A stretch of 64,000 nt of DNA, taken from the NCBI GenBank assembly GCA_001770935.1, contig MESI01000083.1, positions 35,947 through 99,946 on the forward strand, in the 5' to 3' direction. Made by a program: the position numbers and the translations under genes. This document shows positions 50,849 to 60,389 of this stretch, piece by piece. Source of the stretch: Burkholderiales bacterium RIFCSPLOWO2_12_FULL_61_40 (lineage in GTDB: Bacteria; Pseudomonadota; Gammaproteobacteria; Burkholderiales; Burkholderiaceae_C). The notes beneath the pieces are model-generated. The model was not told where the DNA came from. It made no database searches and saw nothing but the letters and a program-made list of their open reading frames with translations. How positions within the stretch are numbered: the stretch's first letter is position 1; each line of letters begins with the position of its first letter.

Positions 50849-52696
50849 TCATGGCCCACGCGGGGAGACTTCTGGTTTCAATTCCTGGGCCAAGGCGCGA
50901 ATAGCGGTCTCGTCCAGCGTTTCCTTGTCCAGCAAGGCCCGCGCACCGCGCTCCAGCACATCGCGGTTGGTGCGCAAAATGGCGGTCGCGCGCGCAAAAC
51001 CGTCCATCACGATGCCCCGGATGGCTTCGTCAATCCGCCGCTGCGTTTCCTGCGACATGGAGGCCGCATGGGGAAAAACGGCTTCCGGTACCTCCAGCAT
51101 TTGCGGGCGCTGCTGCTCCAGCGCAACATAGCCCAGGCTCTCATCCATGCCATACCGCGTCACCATGTCGCGGGCCATGCTGGTGGCTTTGACCAGGTCA
51201 TCGGCCGCCCCGGTGGAAAGCACATTGAACACCAGCTTTTCGGCCGCGCGCCCGGCCAGCAAGACTGCGACTTTTTGTTCCAGTTCGGGGCGCGTGACCA
51301 GGTAGCGGTCCTCGGTGGGGCGCTGGATGGTGTAGCCCAAAGCGCCAATGCCGCGCGGAATGATGGACACCTTGTGCACCGGGTCCGTACCTTTCTGCGC
51401 CAGCGCCACCAGGGCATGGCCCATCTCATGGAAGGCCACGGCTTCGCGCTCCCTGGGGTTGAGCACCCGGCTCCTGCGCTCCAGGCCCGCCACCACCCGC
51501 TCCACGGCGGCCGTGAAGTCCGCCAGCGTGACATAGTTGGCTTTGCGCCGGGTGGCCACCAGCGTGGCCTCGTTCACCAGGTTGGCCAGGTCCGCCCCGC
51601 TGAAGCCAGGGGTCAGACCGGCGACGTCCTCCAACTTCAAGTCGGCATCCATCGTGATTTTGCGCACATGCACCTTCAGAATGTCGGTGCGGCCCTTGCG
51701 GTCCGGGCGGTCCACCAGCACCTGGCGGTCAAAACGACCCGCGCGCAGCAGGGCCGGGTCCAGCACTTCAGGGCGGTTGGTGGCCGCCAGAATGATCAGG
51801 CCCACCGACGAGTCAAAGCCATCCATTTCCGAGAGCAACTGGTTCAGCGTTTGTTCTTTTTCGTCGTGCCCACCCAGACCCGGAAAGGCCCCCCGGGCGC
51901 GCCCCAGGGCGTCCAACTCATCCACAAAGATGATGGCAGGCGCCCGCAAACGCGCCTGCTCGAACAAATCACGCACCCGTGCGGCGCCCACGCCGACAAA
52001 CATCTCGACGAACTCGCTGCCCGAGATAGAGAAGAAGGGCACACCCGCTTCACCCGCCACCGCCTTGGCCAACAGGGTTTTGCCCGTGCCCGGCGGCCCC
52101 ACCAGCAGCACGCCTTTGGGAATATGGGCACCCAGGCGGCCGTATTCCTGCGGGTGCTTGAGGAAATCCACCACCTCTTCCAGCTCATGGCGGGCTTCAT
52201 CGACCCCGGCCACGTCCGCAAAGGTAATACCCGTGTTGGTTTGCACGTAAATTTTGGCGCGGCTTTTGCCAATGGAGAGGAAACCGCCCATGCCCTGTTT
52301 CTCGGCGAAATTGCGAAACAGGAAAAACCAGACGCCAAAAAATACCAGCGCGGGCAAGGTCCAGGACAGCAGATCTTTCAGAAACGTGTTGTCCACCACC
52401 CGGGTGTAAGGAACCTTGTATTTATCCAGGCGCGCAGCCAGCGCAGGCTCCACCCGCACGGCCACCAGGGTGGTCTTGTTTCCATCCGCTGTTTTGAGTT
52501 GCCCAACAACGGTTTTTTCGGAAACCGTAATACTGTCAATGCGCCCCTCCCCCAGGGCTTTTTCAAATTCGCTGTAGGACACGACCTGCGCCTGGCTGGC
52601 GTATTGCCACAGGTTTTGGAGCACCAGCAACAGGGCGAGCGCAATGGCCCAGTAGCCCAGATTCCAAGTCTGCTTCTTGTCCAATGCATCCCCCAC
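50849..52696 (-). CDS. FtsH-family ATP-dependent zinc metalloprotease (paralogue)
   Basis: A 615-residue membrane AAA protease. Two N-terminal membrane segments (about 14-31 and 111-128) flank a periplasmic domain; Walker A GPPGTGKT is at 200-207, Walker [12 protein letters not shown], the second-region-of-homology [21 protein letters not shown], and zinc motif HEMGH at 423-427. It starts with GTG at 52696. It looks like an accessory FtsH rather than the housekeeping copy, which usually follows rlmE. It is divergent from an HtrA protease, an arrangement that recalls the transmissible locus of stress tolerance. Confidence 0.9.
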   Translation of the reverse strand: MGDALDKKQTWNLGYWAIALALLLVLQNLWQYASQAQVVSYSEFEKALGEGRIDSITVSEKTVVGQLKTADGNKTTLVAVRVEPALAARLDKYKVPYTRVVDNTFLKDLLSWTLPALVFFGVWFFLFRNFAEKQGMGGFLSIGKSRAKIYVQTNTGITFADVAGVDEARHELEEVVDFLKHPQEYGRLGAHIPKGVLLVGPPGTGKTLLAKAVAGEAGVPFFSISGSEFVEMFVGVGAARVRDLFEQARLRAPAIIFVDELDALGRARGAFPGLGGHDEKEQTLNQLLSEMDGFDSSVGLIILAATNRPEVLDPALLRAGRFDRQVLVDRPDRKGRTDILKVHVRKITMDADLKLEDVAGLTPGFSGADLANLVNEATLVATRRKANYVTLADFTAAVERVVAGLERRSRVLNPREREAVAFHEMGHALVALAQKGTDPVHKVSIIPRGIGALGYTIQRPTEDRYLVTRPELEQKVAVLLAGRAAEKLVFNVLSTGAADDLVKATSMARDMVTRYGMDESLGYVALEQQRPQMLEVPEAVFPHAASMSQETQRRIDEAIRGIVMDGFARATAILRTNRDVLERGARALLDKETLDETAIRALAQELKPEVSPRGP

Positions 52697-52735
52697 ACGG
52701 TACCGGTTGAAGCATTCAGGCTACGCGCGGGGTGC

Positions 52736-52751
52736 ATCGCACGCGTGCGAT
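52736..52751. promoter_or_regulatory. Perfect 16-bp palindrome between ftsH-like and htrA
   Basis: ATCGCACGCGTGCGAT is a perfect palindrome in the 144-base divergent gap, 40 bases from the FtsH start and 89 bases from the HtrA start. It is a strong candidate operator controlling both genes. Confidence 0.6.
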
Positions 52752-52840
52752 TTCTCAAAGAGGCGTGCATTCACGCCCACTAGCATCCGGGTTCGAAGCT
52801 GAGGCTGATGCAGATGCAAACCCTTTGAAAAGGACGAACC

Positions 52841-54358
52841 ATGCGACGCAAAACACTCCTCCTGGCGCTGATCACGGCGGGCCTGGTGATGGCCGCAACG
52901 TCGGCGGCGTTTGGCGTCAATCCCCTGCATTGGTTTTCCCCCAAAAACCGGGTGGGCGCAGCGCCCGCAGACCCTGTCGCAGTGGCCATGGCGCAAGTGC
53001 CGACACCCGCACCGGCGACTGTGCCGCCTTTGCCCAGCGGCAGCACCCCCAATTTTCGCGCCATCGTACAGGCGGCGGGGCCCGCCGTGGTGGGGGTCAC
53101 CGTGGCGGGCCTGCACACTGCGGAGCCGGATGAGTTCGCGCTGGACCTGAACGATCCGTTTTTTCAGTTCTTCCGGGGCCTGCCGGGCTTTCAGTGGCGG
53201 ATTCCTGGACAAGGCCAGGGAGGCGCCGTGCCGTTTCGCAGCCAGGGATCAGGCTTCATCATCAACAGCGACGGCCTGATTCTGACCAACGCGCACGTGG
53301 TGCGGGAAGCCAAGGAAGTCACCGTCAAACTCAGCGACCGGCGCGAGTTCAAAGCCAGGGTGCTGGGCAGCGACCCCTCCACCGATATTGCCGTGTTGCG
53401 CATCAATGCCAAGAATCTGCCGGTGGTGCGCCTGGGTGACGCGCAGCAGCTTCAGGTCGGCGACCCCGTGCTGGCCATCGGCTCGCCCTTTGGCTTTGAA
53501 CAAAGCGCCACCCAGGGCATTGTCAGCGCCAAAGGCCGTTCGCTGCCGGGCGATGCCGCGGTGCCGTTCATTCAGACCGACGTGGCTGTGAATCCGGGAA
53601 ACTCAGGCGGCCCCCTTTTCGACGGCACGGGCGCGGTGGTGGGCATCAATGCGCAAATCTACTCACAGTCGGGCGGCTACCAGGGCCTGTCTTTTGCCAT
53701 CCCCATCAACGTGGCACTGAAAGTGAAAGACCAGATCGTCGCCACAGGACAAGCCTCGCATGCCCGACTGGGGGTCACCGTTCAGGATTTAAACCAGGCC
53801 TTGGCCGAGTCTTTCGGCCTGGCTCGGCTGGACGGGGCATTGGTCACACAAGTGGCCCCCGACAGTGCGGCCGCCAGTGCCGGCCTGCGGCCGGGCGACG
53901 TGATCACGGAGTTCAACGGCGAGCCCATCCCCCGCGCAGGGGATTTGAGCAGCCGCATCAGCCTGTCCACACCGGGCGAAACGGTGCGACTCCAAGTCTG
54001 GCATGACAAGGCGGCCCGCGAGGTGACGGTGAAGCTGGGACGTGCCGGGGATGGCGCCCGCCCCCGTGCCCAACGTGACGCCAAGGTTGCGCCGGGACAA
54101 CTGGGCCTTAGCCTGCGCCCCCTCACACGCGACGAGCTCAGCAAGGCGGGTTTGCAAGACGGGCTGTTGGTGCAAGGGGTGGCCGGTGCGGCCGCACGCG
54201 CGGGTCTATTGCCGGGCGACGTGCTGCTGGACATCAATGGCACGCCCCTGAAATCCGTAGACCAGGTGAAAGCCGTATTGGAGAAAAAACCCAAAGGCGT
54301 GGCACTGCTGGTTTTGCGCGATGGAGACCGCCTCTTCGTGCCGGTGGAGTTGGAATAA
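52841..54358 (+). CDS. DegP/HtrA-type periplasmic serine protease
   Basis: A 505-residue HtrA protease: signal peptide (about 1-24), trypsin-like domain with catalytic H152 (TNAHVV), D182 (STDIAVL) and S255 (GNSGGPL), and two PDZ domains at about 300-390 and 410-505. It degrades or refolds damaged envelope proteins. Length and residues are complete. AAGGA lies eight bases before the ATG at 52841. Its stop overlaps the next start as TAATG, so it is coupled with a fatty-acid cyclopropane synthase, pairing protein repair with membrane-lipid change. Confidence 0.93.
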   Translation: MRRKTLLLALITAGLVMAATSAAFGVNPLHWFSPKNRVGAAPADPVAVAMAQVPTPAPATVPPLPSGSTPNFRAIVQAAGPAVVGVTVAGLHTAEPDEFALDLNDPFFQFFRGLPGFQWRIPGQGQGGAVPFRSQGSGFIINSDGLILTNAHVVREAKEVTVKLSDRREFKARVLGSDPSTDIAVLRINAKNLPVVRLGDAQQLQVGDPVLAIGSPFGFEQSATQGIVSAKGRSLPGDAAVPFIQTDVAVNPGNSGGPLFDGTGAVVGINAQIYSQSGGYQGLSFAIPINVALKVKDQIVATGQASHARLGVTVQDLNQALAESFGLARLDGALVTQVAPDSAAASAGLRPGDVITEFNGEPIPRAGDLSSRISLSTPGETVRLQVWHDKAAREVTVKLGRAGDGARPRAQRDAKVAPGQLGLSLRPLTRDELSKAGLQDGLLVQGVAGAAARAGLLPGDVLLDINGTPLKSVDQVKAVLEKKPKGVALLVLRDGDRLFVPVELE

Positions 54359-55596
54359 TGGCATCCCCCGCAGCGCTCGCCAGACCTAAAAACAGCCTGC
54401 TGGCCCGCTTTTTGCACGGGCTGCATCCGCAGGCCGACATACCGTTGCGGCTGACCTTGTGGAACGGTTGGGAACATGACTTCAGTGCAGACCCGCATGT
54501 CACGATACGCCTGCCAGGGCCCAAAGCGTTGCGCTACTTTGTGCCGCCCAGTTTGGACAACCTGGCTGAGGGCTATGTCAACGGCCACTTCGATGTACAG
54601 GGCCACGCGCAGGATGTGATCCATGTCGCATCCAAACTTGCGCATGCGGGGGTGCCCATGCAAGGCCGCTTTGGGCGGATCTTCCGCCCCGGCCACCACA
54701 GCCGCACCAAGGATGCCCGTGCCATTGAACACCACTACGATGTTTCCAATGATTTCTACCGCCTGTGGCTGGGCCCTGAGATGGTCTACTCCTGCGCCTA
54801 CTTTCCCACCCAGACCGAAACGCTGGACCAGGCCCAAAGCGCCAAACTCGACCACATTTTGAACAAAATCATGCTCCAACCCGGTGAGCGTTTGCTGGAC
54901 ATCGGCTGCGGCTGGGGGGCCTTGGTGATCCGTGCCGCACAAAAATATGGAGCGCATGCGGTGGGCATCACCCTGTCCAGGAATCAATATGCGCTGGCGT
55001 TTGAGCGGGTGGCCCAGGCCGGGTTGACCGGGCAAGTGGATATTCGCCTGCAGGACTACCGCGACATGGATGCGCACGATGGCCTGTTTGACAAAATCAC
55101 TTCGGTGGGCATGTTCGAGCATGTGGGTCTGAACCACCTGGGCGCCTACTTCGGCAAAATTTCCTCCTTGCTGCAAGACGGTGGCCTGGTCTTGAACCAC
55201 GGCATCACCTCCACCGACCCGAACAGCGGAGCCACGCCCCTGGGGGCGGCTGAATTCATCCACAAGTATGTATTCCCCAACGGTGAACTGCCCCACATCA
55301 GCCTGGCCCTGAAAGACATGCAGTCCGCCGGGCTGGAGGCGCTGGACGTGGAGTGCCTGCGCCGCCATTACACGCGCACCCTGTCGCTGTGGGTGCAGAA
55401 CTATGAAACGCAGAGCGACGCCCTTCGGGACCTGGTGGATGAGACCACGTTTCGCATCTGGCGCATGTACCTCGCGGGCTGCGTGCATGCCTTTTCCCAC
55501 AACTGGGTGTCGCTGTACCAGATTCTGGCGTGCAAGGCGGGGGAGCGCGAGCAACTCAACCCTACCTCGTGGTCACGCGCCTACATGTATGCCTGA
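54358..55596 (+). CDS. cfa: Cyclopropane-fatty-acyl-phospholipid synthase family protein
   Basis: A 412-residue SAM-dependent enzyme that adds a methylene bridge to unsaturated fatty acids in membrane phospholipids. The motifs are EHHYDVSNDFYRLWLG, the SAM site LLDIGCGWGALVIRAA and EHVGLNHLGAYFGKI. The N-terminal lipid-binding domain is present. It is translated from an ATG overlapping the htrA stop. CFA synthesis is a typical stationary-phase, acid or solvent stress response, in line with neighbours. Confidence 0.92.
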   Translation: MASPAALARPKNSLLARFLHGLHPQADIPLRLTLWNGWEHDFSADPHVTIRLPGPKALRYFVPPSLDNLAEGYVNGHFDVQGHAQDVIHVASKLAHAGVPMQGRFGRIFRPGHHSRTKDARAIEHHYDVSNDFYRLWLGPEMVYSCAYFPTQTETLDQAQSAKLDHILNKIMLQPGERLLDIGCGWGALVIRAAQKYGAHAVGITLSRNQYALAFERVAQAGLTGQVDIRLQDYRDMDAHDGLFDKITSVGMFEHVGLNHLGAYFGKISSLLQDGGLVLNHGITSTDPNSGATPLGAAEFIHKYVFPNGELPHISLALKDMQSAGLEALDVECLRRHYTRTLSLWVQNYETQSDALRDLVDETTFRIWRMYLAGCVHAFSHNWVSLYQILACKAGEREQLNPTSWSRAYMYA

Positions 55597-55622
55597 GGAA
55601 CATGTCCTGACCGGCCTTTGCA

Positions 55623-55636
55623 TTGCGAATTCGCAA
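55623..55636. promoter_or_regulatory. Perfect 14-bp palindrome TTGCGAATTCGCAA
   Basis: It lies 27 bases after the cfa stop, in a 273-base gap before the phosphotransferase gene. It could be an operator for the downstream gene. No gene was recognised in the rest of the gap. Confidence 0.4.
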
Positions 55637-55869
55637 CGCTCTTTTTTCAGTCGTGCCTATATTCAAAGCGTGCTTTGCAAGGGTTGCGACAGCAAACCGG
55701 AGAAGCACGGAGCTGGGGGGTCCAAGCAATTGGGCCGAGTCCTGGTGCCAAGCACCGGGATGGATGGGAGCGTCCCCAGACGTGCCAGCCCGACAAACTG
55801 GCCCGGGGTTCCCGCCACCACCGCCAGCCCCTGAAAAGGCTGGCGGGTCTGTTTGAAGGCACCTTGAAT

Positions 55870-56907
55870 ATGCCCGACATGCAGACCAGGCTGGAGTTCC
55901 TGCGGGCGCCCGGCGCGTATGGGCAGGCCGGTGTGGCCGTGGAATGCATTGAAACCCATATGTCCTGGCTCTTCCTGGTCGGCGAACGGGTCTTCAAACT
56001 CAAGAAGCCCGTCTGCTTTCCCTTTCTGGATTTCAGGACCCTGCAGGCGCGCGAGTTCTATTGCCGCGAAGAAGTCCGGCTGAACGCCCGCATGGCACCC
56101 GGTGTGTACCTGGGGCTGGCGGCGCTTCAGTGGCACGGGGGCGCCTTTGCCCTGGTGCAGCAAGCGCCATTGCCCGCCCCCGCAGACACCATCGACTGGC
56201 TGGTGGCCATGCGCCGCCTGCCGCTGGAACAAACCCTGCTGCAGCGCATAGCAGACCAGCGGGTTGCGCGCCATGACATCGCCCCGCTGGTGGAACTGCT
56301 GGCGGCGTTTTACCAGACTGCGCGCCCATCCCCTGTCACCGGTAGCGACTATGTGGCCGGTTTTCAGCGTGCGCAACGGTTCAACCGCACGGTGCTGCTG
56401 CACCCCCCATTCCAACTCCGCCAAGCCGCTGCAGCAATAGAACGTTTGGACGCGGCGCTGGCCCTGGGCACCGACCTGCTGCGCGAGCGTGCATCCTGCC
56501 AGCGCATTGTGGACGGGCATGGTGATCTGCGCCCGGACCATGTCTTTTTGCTGCACCCGCCGGTGGTCATTGACTGCCTGGAGTTCAACCCGGCGCTGCG
56601 CCAGGTGGACCCCTTTGATGAACTGGCGCATTTGGGCCTGGAGTGCGAGATGGCGGGTGCGCCATGGCTGGGACCCTGCCTGCAGGGGGAGCTGGCCCAG
56701 GCCTTGCGCGACGACCCGCACCCTGCCTTGGCACATTTGTACACCACGCACCGGGCGCTTTTGCGCGCCCGCCTGGCGGTGGCGCATTTGCTGGACCGCC
56801 ACCCCCGCACCCCCGAAAAATGGCAACCTTTGGCCGAGCGCTACCTGGCGCGGGCGCTTGTGGCTGCTGAAGCGTTCACCTCAGCCATGCGCCATGGCTC
56901 ACCTTGA
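55870..56907 (+). CDS. Aminoglycoside-phosphotransferase-like kinase fold protein
   Basis: A 345-residue protein resembling the N-terminal half of 'bifunctional aminoglycoside phosphotransferase/ATP-binding' proteins: ETHMSWLFLVGERVFKLKKPV (nucleotide-binding lysine), catalytic HGDLRPDHVFLL and metal-binding VIDCLEFNP. The second P-loop domain of the long form is absent. Natural substrates are unknown and antibiotic resistance should not be assumed. The ATG at 55870 is chosen. Its 3' end overlaps the convergent PRPP-synthetase-like gene by 32 bases. Confidence 0.75.
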   Translation: MPDMQTRLEFLRAPGAYGQAGVAVECIETHMSWLFLVGERVFKLKKPVCFPFLDFRTLQAREFYCREEVRLNARMAPGVYLGLAALQWHGGAFALVQQAPLPAPADTIDWLVAMRRLPLEQTLLQRIADQRVARHDIAPLVELLAAFYQTARPSPVTGSDYVAGFQRAQRFNRTVLLHPPFQLRQAAAAIERLDAALALGTDLLRERASCQRIVDGHGDLRPDHVFLLHPPVVIDCLEFNPALRQVDPFDELAHLGLECEMAGAPWLGPCLQGELAQALRDDPHPALAHLYTTHRALLRARLAVAHLLDRHPRTPEKWQPLAERYLARALVAAEAFTSAMRHGSP

Positions 56908-57841
56908 TGGCCTGTGCAAACAGAGGAACACTGCTGGCACACAAGAGTTTGGCGCGCACCCCGGCATCCGGGGCCAGGCGAAACGGTGGAACACTGTCGC
57001 TCACCACCACATGGGCAATGCTGTCATCGGCCAAGGCCTGCGCCGCCCCTTGCGTAAACAGCCCGTGTGCAGCGAAGGCCAGAATCCGCCCGGCACCTGC
57101 CGCCTTGAGCGCCAGGGCCGCCCGGCGCAGGGTGTCCCCGCTGGCAATGAGGTCGTCGATCAACAAAACCGTCATGCCCTCCACATCCCCGGCCACCAGG
57201 TTCTCGCTGCGCAGCACACCGGCGCTGCGCCGTTTGTCCACCATCGCAAAGCCCAGGGGCTGCTGCCATGATTTTTCAAGCGACTCGCGCCACAACTGCG
57301 CCCGCTTGACCCCTCCCGGGTCCGGGGAAGCCACCGCCAGCGCGCCGCCGCTGTCAACCAGGCCACGCGCCACCGCGTCAAAGGCGCGGTGCGCTTCGAG
57401 GTGCAAGGTGGTGCAACGAAAGGCGTTCTGGAACGCCGCCAGGTTGTGCGCCTCCAGCACAATGATCTGGGATATGCCCACGGCCTCCACCAGTTGTGCG
57501 AGGTAGCGCAGGGTGACCGGGTCAAAGACCTGGGTCTGCCGGTCCTTGCGGGCGTAGGCCAGGTAGGGGGCAACCGCCGTGACCCGTGCCGCGCCGTGCT
57601 CGCGCAAGGCGGCGGCCAACATCAGCAACTGGCACAGCTTGTCATACGGGCTCTTTTCCAGGTCACCGTACAGGCTGTGCACCACATAGGCGTCCCGGCC
57701 ACGCGGGTCCAGCAGCGGCCTGAGCTTGCGCTCGCCATCCTCAAAGCCGCGGTTTTCGTGCGGCGCGAGGGGCACCCCCAGGTAGGTGGCCAGGCCCTGC
57801 GCAAACGTGGTGTCAGAGTCGAGCGTGTAGAGCAGCATCAT
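56876..57841 (-). CDS. Ribose-phosphate pyrophosphokinase-like protein
   Basis: A 321-residue PRPP synthetase-type protein: HENRGFEDGERKLRPL, YLAYARKDRQTQVFDPVTLRYLAQ and the PRPP loop VLLIDDLIASGDTL. It makes PRPP from ribose 5-phosphate and ATP. The sequence differs enough from housekeeping Prs to be a second, stress-associated paralogue; a main prs is expected elsewhere. Two ATGs are tandem at the start. It follows the DHH phosphoesterase gene by 13 bases. Confidence 0.88.
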   Translation of the reverse strand: MMLLYTLDSDTTFAQGLATYLGVPLAPHENRGFEDGERKLRPLLDPRGRDAYVVHSLYGDLEKSPYDKLCQLLMLAAALREHGAARVTAVAPYLAYARKDRQTQVFDPVTLRYLAQLVEAVGISQIIVLEAHNLAAFQNAFRCTTLHLEAHRAFDAVARGLVDSGGALAVASPDPGGVKRAQLWRESLEKSWQQPLGFAMVDKRRSAGVLRSENLVAGDVEGMTVLLIDDLIASGDTLRRAALALKAAGAGRILAFAAHGLFTQGAAQALADDSIAHVVVSDSVPPFRLAPDAGVRAKLLCASSVPLFAQAIKVSHGAWLR

Positions 57842-57854
57842 GCCAACACACGCA

Positions 57855-58832
57855 TCAAGCGCCCCGCGCAGGGGATGTTTCGCCCCATCGGGTGGTCAGG
57901 AATGCATCCAGAAATCGCTCCAAATCATGGGGCGGCAGCTGGTCTATACCCGCCGAACCCGCACGCCCATCGCCACCAAACCGGCGGCACAAGTCCACCG
58001 CCCCACCCGGCGCGGACTGCGGCGCGCGTACGCTCACCACGAATCCCCCGCCGGGTGCGGCCCGCAGCAAGGCATGCGCACGCGCTGGCGCCGCGCTGGC
58101 GAGCGCGTTGCCCAGGGTGCCGATCACCCGGCGGCTCCATGCGGCATCGGGCAACAGATAGACCTGCGCATCCTGTGTCTGGCGGTAAGGCGCCAAGGCC
58201 TGTGCCAGACGCAAGTCCCCCTGGCGCAGTGCGTTGAGTTCCTGCCCAAGCTTCTCGTGCTCCAGCAATTCCAGTGGGTCGGCAAAGCGCACCAGGACTT
58301 CGTACACCTGCTCAGGCGCCATGTAAATGTCTTGCACGCTGTCGCCATAGGCGTTGTAGTTGATCGCTTCACCCAGGGACCGAAGCCGCATGCGGTCTTG
58401 CGCAGACAGGCCCATGTCCACGGCCAGGCGCTCAGCCACGTCATTGAGGTTGTCGCCATAGGCCCCCACCACCGCCCAGGCACGAAATTGGCCGCCGAGG
58501 TAGCGGTCCACCAGCAGGCTTGAGCAGGTGTCGCCGGCCGTATCGATATGCGCCTCCAGCAGGGGATGCACCGGGATGTCTCCCGGCGCATGGTGGTCAA
58601 AATAGCGCACGCTTGCCCCCGCATCCAGCAAACGCACCAAGGCCTGGTGGTTGCGCCGCATGGAGAGGTCACACACCAGCACCTCATCGCCCCGCTGCGC
58701 CTGCACGCGGTCCAACAGTTCAATATCGCGTTTCAAACCCGTCACCAGACGGGCTTCCTGCGGCGCATGCAAGCGCCACTGCACCACGGAGCAGAGTCCG
58801 TCAGCATCACCGTTGCAGACGTCGATTCGCAT
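57855..58832 (-). CDS. DHH-family phosphoesterase
   Basis: A 325-residue DHH protein: CNGDADGLCSVV (motif I), VLVCDLSMRRN, YFDHHAPGDIPV (the DHH motif) and IDTAGDTCSSLLVDRYLGG. A C-terminal DHHA1-like domain ends GGDGRAGSAG. Such enzymes hydrolyse short oligoribonucleotides, pAp or cyclic dinucleotides; which one cannot be told. It is transcribed with the PRPP-synthetase-like gene, which suggests a nucleotide turnover function under stress. Confidence 0.87.
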   Translation of the reverse strand: MRIDVCNGDADGLCSVVQWRLHAPQEARLVTGLKRDIELLDRVQAQRGDEVLVCDLSMRRNHQALVRLLDAGASVRYFDHHAPGDIPVHPLLEAHIDTAGDTCSSLLVDRYLGGQFRAWAVVGAYGDNLNDVAERLAVDMGLSAQDRMRLRSLGEAINYNAYGDSVQDIYMAPEQVYEVLVRFADPLELLEHEKLGQELNALRQGDLRLAQALAPYRQTQDAQVYLLPDAAWSRRVIGTLGNALASAAPARAHALLRAAPGGGFVVSVRAPQSAPGGAVDLCRRFGGDGRAGSAGIDQLPPHDLERFLDAFLTTRWGETSPARGA

Positions 58833-59067
58833 GGGAGTCCGGAGCTTGCGCCTCCCTATCGGATATCGCTTTGGAGTTGTGCATCAGTCCTCATGGTCTT
58901 CCTTTCTATCGGCGCTCGGTTGCAAGGAAAAAGCTGTTTCGTCAAGAAAAATCCGGGAACGCCACCCAGCGGACACACCTGCACCGGCATTCTATAAAAG
59001 ATGCCACCGTGTCCGATTGAGAAAAGGCATTGCAGCGATACCGATAGAAAGGTGGTCCAAGGGACCA

Positions 59068-60285
59068 TCAAGGCTGGCCGTCCCAATGCAATACCCAGCC
59101 CTGCAGCGTGCGCTGGCTTGGCACGGGCTCCAGGCTGCAGTTCTGGTGGGAGAAGATGTGTTCAAGCCAGTTTCTGGCGTCAGCATCTGGCGCGCCCAGG
59201 CGAAAACACTTGCGTTGCAACGGCACGATATCCAGCCGCCGCAGTTGCCCGCTGTCGGCCGCAATCGTCACAAAATAGAGGCAGCCCACATCCCCGCGCA
59301 AATCGCCGTGCATGGGGATGCCTTCGTAGTCGTTGATCAGATCGCCACAGCCGTAGAGGATCAGCTTGCCGCGGTAGACCTCCACCGGCAAGGGATGGTG
59401 CGATGAGTGCCCGTACACCACGTCGGCCGCCCCGAGGTCGATCAGGCGGCGGGCAAAACTCCGGTGCGCGGCAGGCACCTCCAGCCCCCAGTTTCCACCC
59501 CAGTGCAGTGAAATCACCACCCGGTCACACGGATCGCGAAGATGCGCAATGTGGTCGGCCAAAAGGCGTAACGTACCCTCCGACAGGTCTGGCAGCAGCG
59601 CAAGCCCCGAGCGCTTGGCATCAGCCGACCACCCCAGCGGTACACCGCTGCTGCTGGTGCCGCAGGCAAATACCAGCAAGCGCTTGCCGCTGGCCAGGGG
59701 CAAGCGGGCGGGAGCCCAGGCCTCGTCGCCATCGGCTCCAGCCCCTGCGGTGTGCAGATGGGCTTGCCACAGTGTCTCCAAAGACTCGCTCAGGCCCTGG
59801 CGCCCCCAGTCCAGCACATGGTTGTTGGCGAGAACACAACAGTCAATCCGCGCCGCTGTCAGGCAGTCCATATTGAGCGGGTGCATGCGGTAATGGATGC
59901 CCTTGCCGGGCCAGGCACGGTCGGAGGTGGTAATCGCCGTTTCCAGGTTGACGATGCGCAGGTCCGGGGCATAGTGCGCCATTTCAGCCAATGCGTCCCC
60001 CCAGATGTAGTCCGCCGACACCGGCGCCGGTATCCGCCCATGGAGCGCCTCCGCCATGCGTACATAGTCCCGCGCGTCATGCACATAGGGCTCGTGCAGT
60101 TCCGGCCCACTGGGGTACTGCAGCACTTGGTCGATGCCGCGTCCGGTCATGACATCCCCGGCCAGAAGCAGGGTAACGCTGGCTTGCTCAGACAAAGGCG
60201 CAGACTGGGGGAGAGGATCAGTGGAGCGGCCTGCATCCATGCGCTGGTCCGCGTCGGCGGCCAGCAGTGTGCGGGTGCGCGCCAT
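59068..60285 (-). CDS. CapA/PGA_cap family metallophosphatase-like protein
   Basis: A protein of about 405 residues with PGA_cap features: LLLAGDVMTGRGID, RIVNLETAITTSD, LANNHVLDWGRQGL, ISLHWGGNWGLEVP and VVYGHSSHHPLPVEVYRGK. These Asp/His/Asn blocks form a metallophosphoesterase-type centre. CapA of Bacillus is needed for poly-gamma-glutamate synthesis, but many homologues have no such partner genes, as here. The start is uncertain (ATG 60285, TTG 60330 or ATG 60240); none has a clear ribosome site. No signal peptide is seen. Confidence 0.82.
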   Translation of the reverse strand: MARTRTLLAADADQRMDAGRSTDPLPQSAPLSEQASVTLLLAGDVMTGRGIDQVLQYPSGPELHEPYVHDARDYVRMAEALHGRIPAPVSADYIWGDALAEMAHYAPDLRIVNLETAITTSDRAWPGKGIHYRMHPLNMDCLTAARIDCCVLANNHVLDWGRQGLSESLETLWQAHLHTAGAGADGDEAWAPARLPLASGKRLLVFACGTSSSGVPLGWSADAKRSGLALLPDLSEGTLRLLADHIAHLRDPCDRVVISLHWGGNWGLEVPAAHRSFARRLIDLGAADVVYGHSSHHPLPVEVYRGKLILYGCGDLINDYEGIPMHGDLRGDVGCLYFVTIAADSGQLRRLDIVPLQRKCFRLGAPDADARNWLEHIFSHQNCSLEPVPSQRTLQGWVLHWDGQP

Positions 60286-60389
60286 CAGGGGGTCATGCCC
60301 GGCAACGCGCCGGATGCACCAGACACTCAAAGAGGCTTGGGTTCATGTTGGTGCCACCCCCAGGTCAATCACGGTTTCACGCTTACATG

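Noticed and set aside
50837..52783. Plus-strand frame of nearly 650 codons opposite the FtsH gene
   Set aside because: The minus strand encodes a full FtsH with Walker and HEMGH motifs; the opposite frame is a shadow.
55870..56907. Aminoglycoside resistance gene
   Set aside because: Only the general kinase fold is shared; the protein resembles housekeeping or stress-cluster phosphotransferases and no resistance context exists.
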